A program made the translations under genes and the position numbers. From the NCBI RefSeq assembly GCF_900102785.1, contig NZ_FNGC01000016.1:1-64000 (forward strand): a stretch of 64,000 nucleotides of DNA, written 5' to 3'. Each line of letters begins with the position of its first letter. Positions within the stretch are counted from its first letter, which is position 1. This document shows positions 54,148 through 63,850 of this stretch, piece by piece. This DNA comes from Arthrobacter sp. ok362. Lineage in GTDB: Bacteria > Actinomycetota > Actinomycetes > Actinomycetales > Micrococcaceae. The notes under the pieces are model-generated. The model did no database searches. It saw only the letters and a list, made by a program, of their open reading frames with translations, and was not told the DNA's origin.

Positions 54148-57100
54148 CGGTCACCTCCAGGATTCGAGACCAAACTTCTTCGCCGTCGGGGTCCAGGCCC
54201 TCTTCGATGGCGTCAAGACGGGTTTGCAGGACGGCCGCGTAGTCGCGCGGCAGCACCTTGGTTATGCGGGCTGCGGTGTCATCGAAGTTCTCGAGGAGCC
54301 GTGCCGCGAGCAGCGATTCGGTTTCCTCGAGGTGCTTGAGGAGCAGCCCGTGGACGATGTCGCGGTCCTCGGCGTCGAGCTCGAGCAACTGCAGCTCGCC
54401 GGACTCGAGGGCCTGCTTGTTGACGCGTTCGGTCTGCAGGTCCAGCACATAGGCCGTGCCACCGGACATGCCGGCACCGAAGTTGCGGCCGGTGCGGCCG
54501 ATGATGAGCGTCTGGCCGCCGGTCATGTACTCGCAGCCGTGGTCGCCGATGCCTTCGGCCACCGCGGTGGCGCCCGAGTTGCGGACCAGGAAGCGTTCGC
54601 CCACTTGGCCGCGCAGGAACATTTCCCCGCTCGTGGCGCCATAGCCGATCACGTTGCCCGCAATCACGTTCCGCTCGGCCGGGAAAACGTTGGTGCGGTC
54701 CGGCCGGACGATGATGCGGCCGCCGGAAAGTCCCTTGCCGACGTAGTCGTTCGAGTCGCCGAACATGCGCAGCGTGATGCCGGCCGGCAGGAACGCCCCG
54801 AGTGACTGGCCGGCGGTGCCATTGAGCGTGATGTCAATGGTGTCCGTGGCCAGGACGTCGGTGCTGAAGGTCTTCGTCACGACGTGGCCGAGCATGGTGC
54901 CGACGGAGCGGTCCGTGTTGATGACGTTCACGGCGATCTTCACCGGTGTGCGGTCGCTGAGGGCTTCCGCTGCCATGGCGATCAGGCGCTGGTCGAAGTG
55001 CTTGTCGAGTTCGTGGTTCTGGCCGGTGAGGTTGCGCAGCGGGGCGTCGTCGTCGAATTCGAGGCCGTGCAGGATCGGATCCAGGTCCAGCCCTTCGGCT
55101 TTCCAGTGGTTGATCGCGTCGCGGGAGTCGAGCATCTCGGCATGGCCGATCGCCTCCTCGATGCTGCGGAAACCCAGTTCCGCGAGGATTTCGCGGACTT
55201 CCTCGGCAAGGAATTCAAAGAAGTTGACCACGAACTCGGGCTTGCCGTTGAACCTGGAGCGCAGCTCGGGGTTCTGGGTTGCGACGCCGACCGGGCAGGT
55301 GTCCAGGTGGCAGACGCGCATCATGATGCAGCCGGAGACCACCAGCGGAGCGGTGGCGAAACCAAATTCCTCGCCGCCGAGCAGCGCGGCAATCACGACG
55401 TCGCGGCCGGTCTTGAGCTGGCCATCCACCTGCACCACCACACGGTCGCGCAGGCCGTTGAGCATGAGCGTCTGCTGGGTCTCGGCGAGGCCGAGTTCCC
55501 AGGGGACACCGGCGTGCTTGAGCGAGTTCAGCGGCGAGGCGCCCGTACCGCCGTCGTGTCCGGAAACGAGGACGACGTCGGCCTTGGCCTTGGTGACGCC
55601 GGCCGCCACGGTGCCGATCCCGACCTCGGAGACGAGCTTGACGTGCACCCGGGCCGAGGGGTTGGCGCGCTTGGCGTCGTAGATCAGCTGAGCGAGGTCC
55701 TCGATCGAGTAAATGTCGTGGTGCGGGGGCGGCGAAATCAGGCCGACGCCGGGTGTGGAGTGCCGCGTGCGGGCCACCCAGGGGTAGACCTTCTGCGCCA
55801 TCAGCTGGCCGCCTTCGCCGGGCTTGGCACCCTGCGCCATCTTGATCTGGATGTCGTCCGCGTTGGACAGGTACAGGCTGGTGACGCCGAAGCGGCCGGA
55901 GGCGATCTGCTTGACCGCGGAACGGCGGGTGGGATCGAGCAGGCGGTCCACGTCCTCGCCGCCTTCACCGGTGTTGGACTTGCCGCCCAGCCGGTTCATG
56001 GCGATCGCGAGGGTCTCGTGGGCTTCCTGGGAGATGGAGCCGTAGCTCATGGCGCCTGTGGAGAACCGCTTGACGATGCTCGAAACCGGTTCCACTTCCT
56101 CAAGCGGCACCGCGGGACGCGAACCGGCCTTGAACTTCAGCAGCCCGCGCAGGGTCATGAGGTTCTCGGACTGGTCGTCAACGCCGCGGGTGTAGGCCTT
56201 GAAAATGTCATAGCGGCGTTCGCGTGTGGCGTGCTGGAGCCGGAAGACGGTCTCCGGGTTGAACAGGTGGGGCTCGCCGTCGCGGCGCCACTGGTATTCG
56301 CCGCCGCCGAGCAGGGGCTGGTGCGGCAGTTCAATGCCGTTCTCGGGGTAGGCCATGCGGTGGCGGGCCAGGACTTCAGCGGCTATGACATCGAGGCCGA
56401 CGCCGCCGAGCTGGGAATGCGTGCCGGAGAAGTACTCGTCCACCAGGTCCTGGCCGAGGCCGAGGGCTTCGAAGGTCTGGGCGCCCGTGTAGGAAGCCAC
56501 AGTGGAGATGCCCATCTTGGACATGATCTTCAGGACGCCCTTGCCGAGGCCCTTGATCAGGTTGTAGACGCCGTCGTGCGGGGTGACCCCGACGACGTCG
56601 CCGGAGGCGATCAGCTGTTCCACGGATTCCATGGCCAGGTACGGGTTCACGGCGGAGGCGCCGTAGCCGATGAGCACAGCGACGTGGTGCGTCTCGCGGA
56701 CGTCGCCGGCCTCCACCACGAGGGCGGTCTTGGTGCGGTTGGCGCTGCGCAGCAGGTGGTGGTGAACGGCGCTGACGAGCAGTAAGGACGGGATCGGCGC
56801 CCACTGGGCGTTCGAGTCGCGGTCCGAGAGCACCACGTACTGGACGCCGCGGTTGATGGCGCCGGAGACCTGCTCGCAGATTTCGGTGAGCCGGGCGCGG
56901 AGGGCGTTCTCGCCACCTTCCGGGCGGTACAGTCCGCGGACCTTCATGGCGACCCTGTCGCCGTCGGCGCTCTCGATGTTCGCGATCTTGGCGAGCTGGT
57001 CGTTGTTGATGACAGGGAACGGCAGCGAGACCTGCGGCTGCCGGACCCGCTTGGTGTCCAGCAGGTTGCCGTTGGGACCGATCGCGCACATCAGGGATGT

Positions 57101-58756
57101 GACGAGCTCTTCCCGGATGGCATCCAGCGGCGGGTTGGTGACCTGGGCGAACGACTGCACGAAGTAGTCGAAGAGCAGCCGCGGCCGCTTTGACAGCACG
57201 GCCACGGGCGTGTCGGAGCCCATGGCGCCGAGCGGTTCGGCGCCGGTGCGTGCCATCGGGCCCAGCAGGATCTTCAGTTCCTCGGTGGTGTAACCGAAGG
57301 TGCGCTGGCGGATGTTGACCGAGGCCGCGGTGTGGACCACGTGCTCGCGTTCGGGGAGGTCCTTGAGGTCGATCAGGTTGTCCTTGAGCCATTCGGCCCA
57401 CGGGTTCGCGGCTGCGACCTCGGCCTTGACCTCCGCGTCGTCAATGATCCGGCCGGCCCCGGTGTCCACCAGGAACATCTTGCCCGGCGATACCCGGCCC
57501 TTCTTGACCACCTTGGAGGCTTCGACGTCGATCACGCCGACCTCGGAGGCGAAGATGATGAGGCCGTCCTCGGTGATCCAGTACCGGCCCGGGCGCAGCC
57601 CGTTGCGGTCCAGTGTGGCGCCGACCAGGTTGCCGTCCGTGAAGGAGACGGCCGCCGGGCCGTCCCACGGCTCCATAAGCATCGAGTGGTACTCGTAGAA
57701 GGCGCGGCGGGCCGGATCCATGGTGGCGTGGTTTTCCCACGCCTCCGGGATCATCATCATGATCGAGTGCGTGATGGGCCGGCCGGAGAGCCAGAGCAGT
57801 TCCGCAACCTCATCGAACGAGGCGGAGTCCGAGGCGCCCGGGGTGCAGATCGGGAACAACTCTTCGGGTGAGTCCCCCAGCAGCGGGCTGGACAGCTGCG
57901 ATTGGCGTGCCCGCATCCAGTTGCGGTTGCCCTTGACCGTGTTGATCTCGCCGTTGTGCGCGATGGTGCGGAACGGCTGGGCCAGGGGCCACGACGGGAA
58001 CGTGTTGGTGGAGAAGCGCGAGTGGACGATCGCGAGCTTGGTCTTGAAGCGCTTGTCCGAAAGGTCCGGGTAGAACGGCTCCAGCTGCGCGGTGGTGAGC
58101 ATGCCCTTGTAGACGATGGTCCGGGAGGACAGCGACGGGAAGTACACGCCGAACTTGTTCTGGGCGCGCTTGCGGATCCGCCAGGCGCGGGAATCGAGCT
58201 CGTTGCGCTCGAGGGTTTCGCCGGTGCTGGAGGCGAAGAAGGGCTGCGAGAAGTACGGCATGCAGGCCCGGGCCATGGCCCCGACCAGGTCGGACATGAT
58301 CGGAACTTCGCGCCAGCCAAGGACGGTCAGGCCCTCGTCCGCGGCGAGGCCTTCGATGCCGGACCGGGCGGCGTCGGATTCGCGCTGCTCGGCGGGCAGG
58401 AAGGCGGTTCCCACGATGTACTGGCCTGGGGCCGGAAGTTCGAAGTCCGTGACCGCGCGGAAGAATTCGTCCGGCACCTGCATGAGGAGGCCGGCGCCGT
58501 CGCCGGTACCTTCATCGGCGCCCACGGCACCGCGGTGCTCGAGGTTGCGCAGGGCGGTCAGGGCGGCGTCGACGATGTCATAGCCGGGCTCGCCGCGGAG
58601 CGTGGCGATGATGGCCAGGCCGCAGGCGTCCTTTTCGTTCTCCGGGTTGTAGAGACCGGCAGCGGCCGGGATCGCCGCGAACCGGCTGAAGGGTGACGCG
58701 GCAGCCGAGGTCGGGTCCGGATCGGACCAGCTGGGGCTGTGAAGAGTTTGGGTCAT
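54140..58756 (-). CDS. gltB: Glutamate synthase large subunit
   Basis: The protein has about 1538 residues and makes two glutamate from glutamine and 2-oxoglutarate. A short propeptide ends before Cys in EKDACGLAIIATLRGEPGY, the N-terminal nucleophile of the type II glutamine amidotransferase. FMN/2-oxoglutarate synthase domain: STGAMSYGSISQEAHETLA, GGKSNTGEGGED, MAQGAKPGEGGQL. 3Fe-4S cluster: GCIMMRVCHLDTCPVGVATQ. The C-terminal GXGXG helix domain has GGRIIVRPD, IGYGATSGEMFLRGQVGERF, GGTAYVLD. I start at 58756 (MTQTLHSPSWSDPDP); 68 upstream codons in the open frame are not protein-like. The 260 bases before it hold no gene, only the promoter region. Confidence 0.97.
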   Translation of the reverse strand: MTQTLHSPSWSDPDPTSAAASPFSRFAAIPAAAGLYNPENEKDACGLAIIATLRGEPGYDIVDAALTALRNLEHRGAVGADEGTGDGAGLLMQVPDEFFRAVTDFELPAPGQYIVGTAFLPAEQRESDAARSGIEGLAADEGLTVLGWREVPIMSDLVGAMARACMPYFSQPFFASSTGETLERNELDSRAWRIRKRAQNKFGVYFPSLSSRTIVYKGMLTTAQLEPFYPDLSDKRFKTKLAIVHSRFSTNTFPSWPLAQPFRTIAHNGEINTVKGNRNWMRARQSQLSSPLLGDSPEELFPICTPGASDSASFDEVAELLWLSGRPITHSIMMMIPEAWENHATMDPARRAFYEYHSMLMEPWDGPAAVSFTDGNLVGATLDRNGLRPGRYWITEDGLIIFASEVGVIDVEASKVVKKGRVSPGKMFLVDTGAGRIIDDAEVKAEVAAANPWAEWLKDNLIDLKDLPEREHVVHTAASVNIRQRTFGYTTEELKILLGPMARTGAEPLGAMGSDTPVAVLSKRPRLLFDYFVQSFAQVTNPPLDAIREELVTSLMCAIGPNGNLLDTKRVRQPQVSLPFPVINNDQLAKIANIESADGDRVAMKVRGLYRPEGGENALRARLTEICEQVSGAINRGVQYVVLSDRDSNAQWAPIPSLLLVSAVHHHLLRSANRTKTALVVEAGDVRETHHVAVLIGYGASAVNPYLAMESVEQLIASGDVVGVTPHDGVYNLIKGLGKGVLKIMSKMGISTVASYTGAQTFEALGLGQDLVDEYFSGTHSQLGGVGLDVIAAEVLARHRMAYPENGIELPHQPLLGGGEYQWRRDGEPHLFNPETVFRLQHATRERRYDIFKAYTRGVDDQSENLMTLRGLLKFKAGSRPAVPLEEVEPVSSIVKRFSTGAMSYGSISQEAHETLAIAMNRLGGKSNTGEGGEDVDRLLDPTRRSAVKQIASGRFGVTSLYLSNADDIQIKMAQGAKPGEGGQLMAQKVYPWVARTRHSTPGVGLISPPPHHDIYSIEDLAQLIYDAKRANPSARVHVKLVSEVGIGTVAAGVTKAKADVVLVSGHDGGTGASPLNSLKHAGVPWELGLAETQQTLMLNGLRDRVVVQVDGQLKTGRDVVIAALLGGEEFGFATAPLVVSGCIMMRVCHLDTCPVGVATQNPELRSRFNGKPEFVVNFFEFLAEEVREILAELGFRSIEEAIGHAEMLDSRDAINHWKAEGLDLDPILHGLEFDDDAPLRNLTGQNHELDKHFDQRLIAMAAEALSDRTPVKIAVNVINTDRSVGTMLGHVVTKTFSTDVLATDTIDITLNGTAGQSLGAFLPAGITLRMFGDSNDYVGKGLSGGRIIVRPDRTNVFPAERNVIAGNVIGYGATSGEMFLRGQVGERFLVRNSGATAVAEGIGDHGCEYMTGGQTLIIGRTGRNFGAGMSGGTAYVLDLQTERVNKQALESGELQLLELDAEDRDIVHGLLLKHLEETESLLAARLLENFDDTAARITKVLPRDYAAVLQTRLDAIEEGLDPDGEEVWSRILEVTGG

Positions 58757-59020
58757 TGGAGACGTCCTTCCTCCTGATCGTGCGTATGGGAGGGACAACA
58801 TTGGCCCCACTCGGCACGCCGGTGTGATGGGCGCAACAGAGTGTTTTTCTAACTGGAATTGTAGGCCAGCCCGGCCTCCTGTAGTAACAGTTACGCAGGT
58901 GCTGGCCCGGGCTTGCACGGACAGCGTCGATCTGCTGTCCGCAGTAAGCCCTCTTGCCACGACGCTGTGGAGTCGGGTCCTGCGAGCGGTGGCTCCGCAA
59001 CCCGAGATACCGGCGCTGAG
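58757..59020. promoter_or_regulatory. gltB leader/promoter interval
   Basis: About 260 bases between lgt and gltB with no gene. AGGAGGAAGG-type ribosome site lies just before the gltB start; I could not identify a nitrogen-control box with confidence. Confidence 0.5.
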
Positions 59021-60325
59021 CTACTTGGTGCCCTCAGCCTCCGGCGCGGTGCCAGTTCCCTGGCGGCCGGATACTCCGGCTGCCGGAGCTCCGGCGGCGG
59101 GCGCGGTGCCGCCGGTGGAGTCCTTGTCCGCATCCTCGGATGCGCGAACTGGTCCGCTTTGGTTATTCCGGAGATTAGCACGGGATTCACTATCTGAGAC
59201 AGCAGAGTCCGCATGCCGGATGGTTGTTGCGTCCGCGGGAACGGTGGCGCGCTCGCCCTCGACGGCGTCGTTCGCCCCGACGTCATTTGCCCCGGCGGTG
59301 GTGCTCTCAGCGACGGTGGTGCGGCCGGCGTCGACCGCTTCAGCGTCCGTCTCTGTCTCCGCCGCTTCTGTCTCTGCCGACGTTGTCTCCGGCGGCGTTG
59401 CCTCTAGCGCCTTTGTCCCGGCCGGTTCACGGCCCGGGAGGAACGGGGTGTCCGGCCCGGAGGGCTTGCGCAGGCCCAGGAGGATGAAGGCGAGCAGGGC
59501 TCCGGCAAAGACAATGATGCTGGTCCAGACATTGAGCCTGGTGGTGATCCCGAAGAGGCTGATCTGCTCGGCGTCGTCGATCCGCATGGCCTCGATCCAG
59601 ACGCGGCCAAGGGTGTAGTACATGGCGTAGACGCAGAAGAGGCGGCCACGGCGGAAGCTGAATTTCCGGTCCAGGGCCAGCAGGATCAGTACGCCGGCCA
59701 GGTTCCATAGCGACTCGTAGAGGAACGTCGGGTGGAAGAGCGTGTCAGCCGGCATGCCCGCCGGGAAGTTCGGGCTGTTGGGATCGATCTGCAGCCCCCA
59801 GAGAAGCGTGGTGGGACCGCCGAAGAGTTCCTGGTTGAAGTAGTTGCCCCACCGGCCAATCGCCTGGGCGAGCAGCAGTCCGGGGGCCGCGGCGTCCATG
59901 AAGGCGCTCAGCTTCACCCCGGCCCGCCGGCACCCGATCCAGGCGCCCACTGCGCCCAGCACGACGGCGCCCCAGATGCCCAGGCCGCCGCGCTGGATCT
60001 GCGGAATCAGTGACAGATCGCCGGTGCCATCGAATCCTGGACCAAAGTAGGCATCGGGCGAGGAGAACACGTGGTAGAGCCGTCCGCCGATGATGCCGAA
60101 GGGGATGGCCCAGATGGCGATGTCCCAGACGCTGCCCTCAGGTGCGCCGCGGCGCGCCCAACGGACGGAGGTGAGCCACAGGCCGGCAATGATGCCGGCG
60201 AGGATGCACAGGGCGTAGGCGTGGATGCGCAGGGACCCCCACGGCAGCGGGATGTCGAATCCGGACCAGCTCGGGCTCGGAATGCTCGCGGGAATCATCG
60301 CCGCCGCGTGGAGGACTGACTGCAT
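59021..60325 (-). CDS. lgt: Prolipoprotein diacylglyceryl transferase with long acidic C-terminus
   Basis: The 434-residue membrane enzyme transfers diacylglyceryl from phosphatidylglycerol to the lipobox cysteine of prolipoproteins. Catalytic domain about residues 20-290: LPWGSLRIHAYALCILAGII, GGRLYHVF, the signature GRWGNYFNQELFGGPT, ESLWNLAGVLILLAL and GRVWIEAMRIDD. About 140 residues after the last helix (from LLGLRKPSGPDTPFLPG) are Ala/Thr/Glu-rich low-complexity sequence ending VSGRQGTGTAPEAEGTK, a tail common but variable in actinobacteria. It starts four bases after the trpA stop, in the trp transcription unit. Confidence 0.95.
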   Translation of the reverse strand: MQSVLHAAAMIPASIPSPSWSGFDIPLPWGSLRIHAYALCILAGIIAGLWLTSVRWARRGAPEGSVWDIAIWAIPFGIIGGRLYHVFSSPDAYFGPGFDGTGDLSLIPQIQRGGLGIWGAVVLGAVGAWIGCRRAGVKLSAFMDAAAPGLLLAQAIGRWGNYFNQELFGGPTTLLWGLQIDPNSPNFPAGMPADTLFHPTFLYESLWNLAGVLILLALDRKFSFRRGRLFCVYAMYYTLGRVWIEAMRIDDAEQISLFGITTRLNVWTSIIVFAGALLAFILLGLRKPSGPDTPFLPGREPAGTKALEATPPETTSAETEAAETETDAEAVDAGRTTVAESTTAGANDVGANDAVEGERATVPADATTIRHADSAVSDSESRANLRNNQSGPVRASEDADKDSTGGTAPAAGAPAAGVSGRQGTGTAPEAEGTK

Positions 60326-60328
60326 TGC

Positions 60329-61162
60329 TTACGCTTCTTCCTTGGTAAGGCCGGTGCTGAGGTCTTTCGTCAAGGACGCTACCGCATCCACGCCGCCGTC
60401 CCGGATGGCCGCGACGAGGGCGGTGCCCACAATCACGCCGTCCGCATACTCGGCGATCTCGCGGACGTGGCCGGCGTTGGAGACGCCGAGGCCCACGCAG
60501 ACGCGTTCGGCGCCCGCGGCATGCGCGGCTGCGACAACGTTCCTGGCCGCCGAGCTGACCGAGGTCCGGGCGCCGGTGACGCCCATGATGGAGACGGCGT
60601 ACACGAAGCCGCGGCTCGCATCGACTGTGCGCTTCATGCGTTCCGGGGAAGAGGAGGGTGCCACGAGGAACACCCGGTCCAGTCCGTACTTGTCGGAAGC
60701 TGCCATCCATTCGGCGGCCTCGTCCGGGATGAGGTCGGGCGTGATCAGCCCGGCTCCCCCGGCCTCGGCCAGGCGGCGGGAGAACTCATCCACGCCCATC
60801 CGGACCACGGGGTTCCAGTAGGTCATGACCAGCACGGCGGCGTCGGTCTTGCTCGTGATGCCGCGGACGACGTCGAAGACCTCCCGGACGCGGAAGCCCT
60901 TCGCGAGGGCCTCCGTCGTGGCCGCCTGGATGACCTGGCCGTCCATGACCGGATCGGAGTACGGGATGCCGATCTCGATGAGGTCAGCGCCGTTCTCGGC
61001 CAGGGCGATGCCGGCGGCAATGGTGTCTTCAACGCTTGGGTAACCGGCGGGCAGGTAGCCGATCAGGGCCGCCCGGCCGTGGGCGCGTGCGCGGTCAATC
61101 GCCGCTGCCGACTTGCTGGCGTGCTGCGCGGCGTTCTGGTTGCCGTCCTGGCTGGTGCTCAC
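60329..61162 (-). CDS. trpA: Tryptophan synthase alpha subunit
   Basis: The 277-residue TIM-barrel cleaves indole-3-glycerol phosphate to indole and glyceraldehyde 3-phosphate. Seen: AALIGYLPAGYPSVEDTIAAGIALAENGADLIEIGIPYSDPVMDGQVIQ (catalytic Glu and Asp), VLVMTYWNPVVRMG, GLITPDLIPDEAAEW, FVYAVSIMGVTGAR and VCVGLGVSNAGHVREIAEYADGVIVGTALV. GTG start at 61162 overlaps the trpB stop (GTGA). Last enzyme gene before lgt. Confidence 0.97.
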   Translation of the reverse strand: MSTSQDGNQNAAQHASKSAAAIDRARAHGRAALIGYLPAGYPSVEDTIAAGIALAENGADLIEIGIPYSDPVMDGQVIQAATTEALAKGFRVREVFDVVRGITSKTDAAVLVMTYWNPVVRMGVDEFSRRLAEAGGAGLITPDLIPDEAAEWMAASDKYGLDRVFLVAPSSSPERMKRTVDASRGFVYAVSIMGVTGARTSVSSAARNVVAAAHAAGAERVCVGLGVSNAGHVREIAEYADGVIVGTALVAAIRDGGVDAVASLTKDLSTGLTKEEA

Positions 61163-62538
61163 AGCTGTTCCCCCTCTTTGGCGATTTCCGCTTCAGGTGA
61201 GTCCTTGTCCAGCAGGTCGAACCATTCCGCGGCTGTCGCCACGTCCTTGTCGCCGCGGCCGGAGAGGTTCACGATCACAATCTTCTCGGCTGCCGTGCCG
61301 GCGGCCGCGCCTGCCGCGACCTCCGCCTCGAGCCGCTGCCCCACTTTGATGGCACCTGCTAGGGCGTGGGCAGACTCGATGGCGGGGATGATGCCCTCGG
61401 TGCGGCACAGGAGGCGGAAGGCCTCCATGGCTTCGCTGTCCGTGATGGGCTCGTAGCTGACCCGGCCGATGTCGGCGAGGTAGGAGTGTTCGGGGCCGAC
61501 GCCGGGGTAGTCCAGGCCCGCCGAGATGGAGTGCGACTCGATGGTCTGGCCGTCGTCGTCCTGCATGAGGTAGGAACGCGCGCCGTGGAGCACACCCGGC
61601 TTGCCGAGGGTGATGGTGGCTGCGTGCCGGCCGGTCTCGACGCCCTCGCCGCCGGCTTCGAAGCCGTAGATCTTGACCGAGGTGTCATCCAGGAAGCCGT
61701 GGAAGATCCCGATCGCGTTGGAACCACCGCCAATGCAGGCGCAGACGGCGTCCGGAAGCCGGCCCGTCTGATCCAGGATCTGGGCCCGGGCTTCCTCGCC
61801 GATCACTTCGTGGAAGTAGCGGACCATTGCCGGGAACGGGTGCGCGCCGGCGGCGGTGCCCAGCAGGTAATGCGTGTTGCCCACGTTCGCGACCCAGTCG
61901 CGCAGGGCCTCGTTGATGGCGTCCTTGAGCGTCTGGGATCCGTTGGTCACGGGGATGACCGTAGCGCCCAAAAGCTCCATCCGGGCCACGTTGAGGGACT
62001 GCCTGCGGCAGTCCTCGGCGCCCATGTACACCACGCATTCCAGGCCCAGCAGGGCTGCCGCCGTGGCGCTGGCAACACCGTGCTGGCCGGCACCGGTCTC
62101 GGCGATGACGCGGGTTTTGCCCATCCGCTTGGCGAGCAGCGCCTGGCCCAGGACGTTGTTGATCTTGTGCGAGCCGGTGTGGTTGAGGTCTTCGCGCTTG
62201 AGGAAGATCCGCACCCCGCCGGCGTGCTCGGCGAAGCGCTTGGCCTCGGTCAGCAGCGACGGGCGGCCCGAGTAGTTCTTGTTCAGGTCGGCGATCTGGG
62301 CCGTGAACTCCGGATCGGCCTTGGCCTTCTCGAAGGTGTCCTCGAGCTCGTCAAGGGCCGCGATGAGCGACTCGGGCATCCACCGGCCGCCGTAGTTCCC
62401 GAAGTAGGGACCAGGGGCGTGCCGCAGGGACGGTTCGCCCTGCGCGGGATGCTCCTGGGGGCGGCCGCCGTGCAGGAACGCGTCCACGGCACTTTCGTCA
62501 GAGCTGGCTGCTGGCGCATCGACCATCAGTCTCACCAT
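61159..62538 (-). CDS. trpB: Tryptophan synthase beta subunit
   Basis: The 459-residue PLP enzyme joins indole and serine. Seen: YFGNYGGRWMPESLI, REDLNHTGSHKINNVLGQALLAKRMGK (PLP Lys), ETGAGQHGVASATAAALLG, CIGGGSNAIGIFHGFLDD (PLP phosphate loop), GVGPEHSYLADIGRVSY and NLSGRGDKDV. An ATG at 62526 (MVDAPAASSDE) is an equally good start with GGTGAGA upstream. Overlaps trpA by four bases. Confidence 0.97.
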   Translation of the reverse strand: MVRLMVDAPAASSDESAVDAFLHGGRPQEHPAQGEPSLRHAPGPYFGNYGGRWMPESLIAALDELEDTFEKAKADPEFTAQIADLNKNYSGRPSLLTEAKRFAEHAGGVRIFLKREDLNHTGSHKINNVLGQALLAKRMGKTRVIAETGAGQHGVASATAAALLGLECVVYMGAEDCRRQSLNVARMELLGATVIPVTNGSQTLKDAINEALRDWVANVGNTHYLLGTAAGAHPFPAMVRYFHEVIGEEARAQILDQTGRLPDAVCACIGGGSNAIGIFHGFLDDTSVKIYGFEAGGEGVETGRHAATITLGKPGVLHGARSYLMQDDDGQTIESHSISAGLDYPGVGPEHSYLADIGRVSYEPITDSEAMEAFRLLCRTEGIIPAIESAHALAGAIKVGQRLEAEVAAGAAAGTAAEKIVIVNLSGRGDKDVATAAEWFDLLDKDSPEAEIAKEGEQL

Positions 62539-62651
62539 CCTGTTCCACTGCTAGCTTTGCGGATCTGCAGACGAGATCCGCCCATTGTCCGGGCAAATTG
62601 CGGGCCCGGTACCGCTTACGGTCCGGACGGAGGCGCCAGGACCGGCCGGTC

Positions 62652-63470
62652 TCAGGCGCGCGCGGCGATTGCCGTTGCGCCGGCAGCCATGAATTCGGCG
62701 ATCCGCTCGCGGGGCGTCGCGTCACTGACCAGCGCCTCGCCGACCAGGACCGCGTTGGCGCCGCGGGCCGCGTAATGTTTGACGTCCTCGACGTCGCGCA
62801 CACCGGATTCGGCGACCACGAGGGCGCCGGCGGGAATGCCGCCGGCCAGCTCCGCGAACAGGGAACGGTCGACGTCGAGCGTCTTGAGGTTGCGAACGTT
62901 GACGCCGATGATCCGGGCCTCCGCGGCTACCGCGCGCTCGATTTCCTCGGCGGTATGCGTCTCGACCAGCACATTCATGCCGAGTTCGCGGCTGAGGGCG
63001 GCAAACTCGTGCAGTTGGGCGTCCGAGAGCGAGGCCACGATCAGCAGAATCAGGTCGGCACCGTGGGCCCGGGCCTCCCAGATCTGGTACTCGTCAACCA
63101 TGAAGTCCTTGCGCAGCACCGGAATGTCCACTGCGGCCCGGACCGCGTCGAGGTCGGCGAGGGAGCCGCCGAAGCGGCGCTCCTCGGTCAGGACGCTGAT
63201 CACGGCGGCCCCGCCGTCGGCGTACTGCGCGGCGAGGGACGCGGGATCGGCGATGTCCGCGAGCCGGCCCTTGGACGGGCTGCGGCGCTTGACTTCGGCA
63301 ATGACCTTAAGCTGGTCCCGGGTGCTGGAGGTCCCGCCCAGGGCGCCCCAGGCGTCACGGGCGGGCGCCGCCGCGGCGGCACGCTCCTTCAGTTCCGCGA
63401 GCGTGACCAGACGCTGGCGCGCCTGCATATCCTCCCTGACACCGGCATTGATGTCGTCGAGAACGCTCAC
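62652..63470 (-). CDS. trpC: Indole-3-glycerol-phosphate synthase
   Basis: The 272-residue TIM-barrel enzyme of tryptophan synthesis has VIAEVKRRSPSKGRLADI, VISVLTEERRFGGSLADLDAVRA, PVLRKDFMVDEYQIWEARAHGADLILLI, EAEIERAV-type helix, RIIGVNVRNLKTLDVD and LVVAESGVRDVEDVKHYAARGANAVLVGEALV. The start is GTG at 63470 (MSVLDDINAGVREDM); the longer open frame upstream overlaps the HGxxPAAW gene in another frame. It begins three bases after that gene's stop. Confidence 0.97.
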   Translation of the reverse strand: MSVLDDINAGVREDMQARQRLVTLAELKERAAAAAPARDAWGALGGTSSTRDQLKVIAEVKRRSPSKGRLADIADPASLAAQYADGGAAVISVLTEERRFGGSLADLDAVRAAVDIPVLRKDFMVDEYQIWEARAHGADLILLIVASLSDAQLHEFAALSRELGMNVLVETHTAEEIERAVAAEARIIGVNVRNLKTLDVDRSLFAELAGGIPAGALVVAESGVRDVEDVKHYAARGANAVLVGEALVSDATPRERIAEFMAAGATAIAARA

Positions 63471-63472
63471 GC

Positions 63473-63760
63473 TCAGTGGCCGGAGTTCTTCAGCTTGCTG
63501 CCGCCGACGCCGTAGCCGGCCTTGCGCATGGCCCAGCCGGCGAGCAGGCCGATCACCATGACTACCGCGCCCGCGACAAAGATCGGGGTGTTGGCGATGA
63601 CGAAGGCGATGGCCGCAATGAGCGCGCCGACCAGCATCACGATCACGCAGGTCCATGCGGCCGGGCTGTTGCCGTGGCCCGGCGCTTCGCTGTGGTCGAC
63701 GTCGTCGTAGACGCCCCTCGGCGCAGCGGACGTGGATGCGGAAACAGTGGCTTTGCTCAT
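63473..63760 (-). CDS. HGxxPAAW-motif trp-operon membrane protein
   Basis: The 95-residue protein has the motif HGNSPAAWT (residues 29-37) just before two transmembrane helices, VIVMLVGALIAAIAFVIAN and PIFVAGAVVMVIGLLAGWAM, and a short basic tail. This small family occurs between the TIGR02234 protein and trpC in actinobacterial trp operons; its role is unknown. Ribosome site AGGAGAT precedes the ATG. Confidence 0.92.
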   Translation of the reverse strand: MSKATVSASTSAAPRGVYDDVDHSEAPGHGNSPAAWTCVIVMLVGALIAAIAFVIANTPIFVAGAVVMVIGLLAGWAMRKAGYGVGGSKLKNSGH

Positions 63761-63850
63761 TGAAATCTCCTCAGGATGAATACTGCTTACATTCTGCCAT
63801 TTTTTGACAGTGTTGTTGCCCGCGTTACTGGGCGCGCCCGCGGCACCGGT

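Noticed and set aside
54884..56785. A 633-codon open frame antisense to gltB
   Set aside because: Explained by GC-rich third positions of gltB; no domain.
58757..59020. Riboswitch or glutamine-responsive RNA upstream of gltB
   Set aside because: I could not identify a conserved core; the interval is short and GC-rich without a clear structure.
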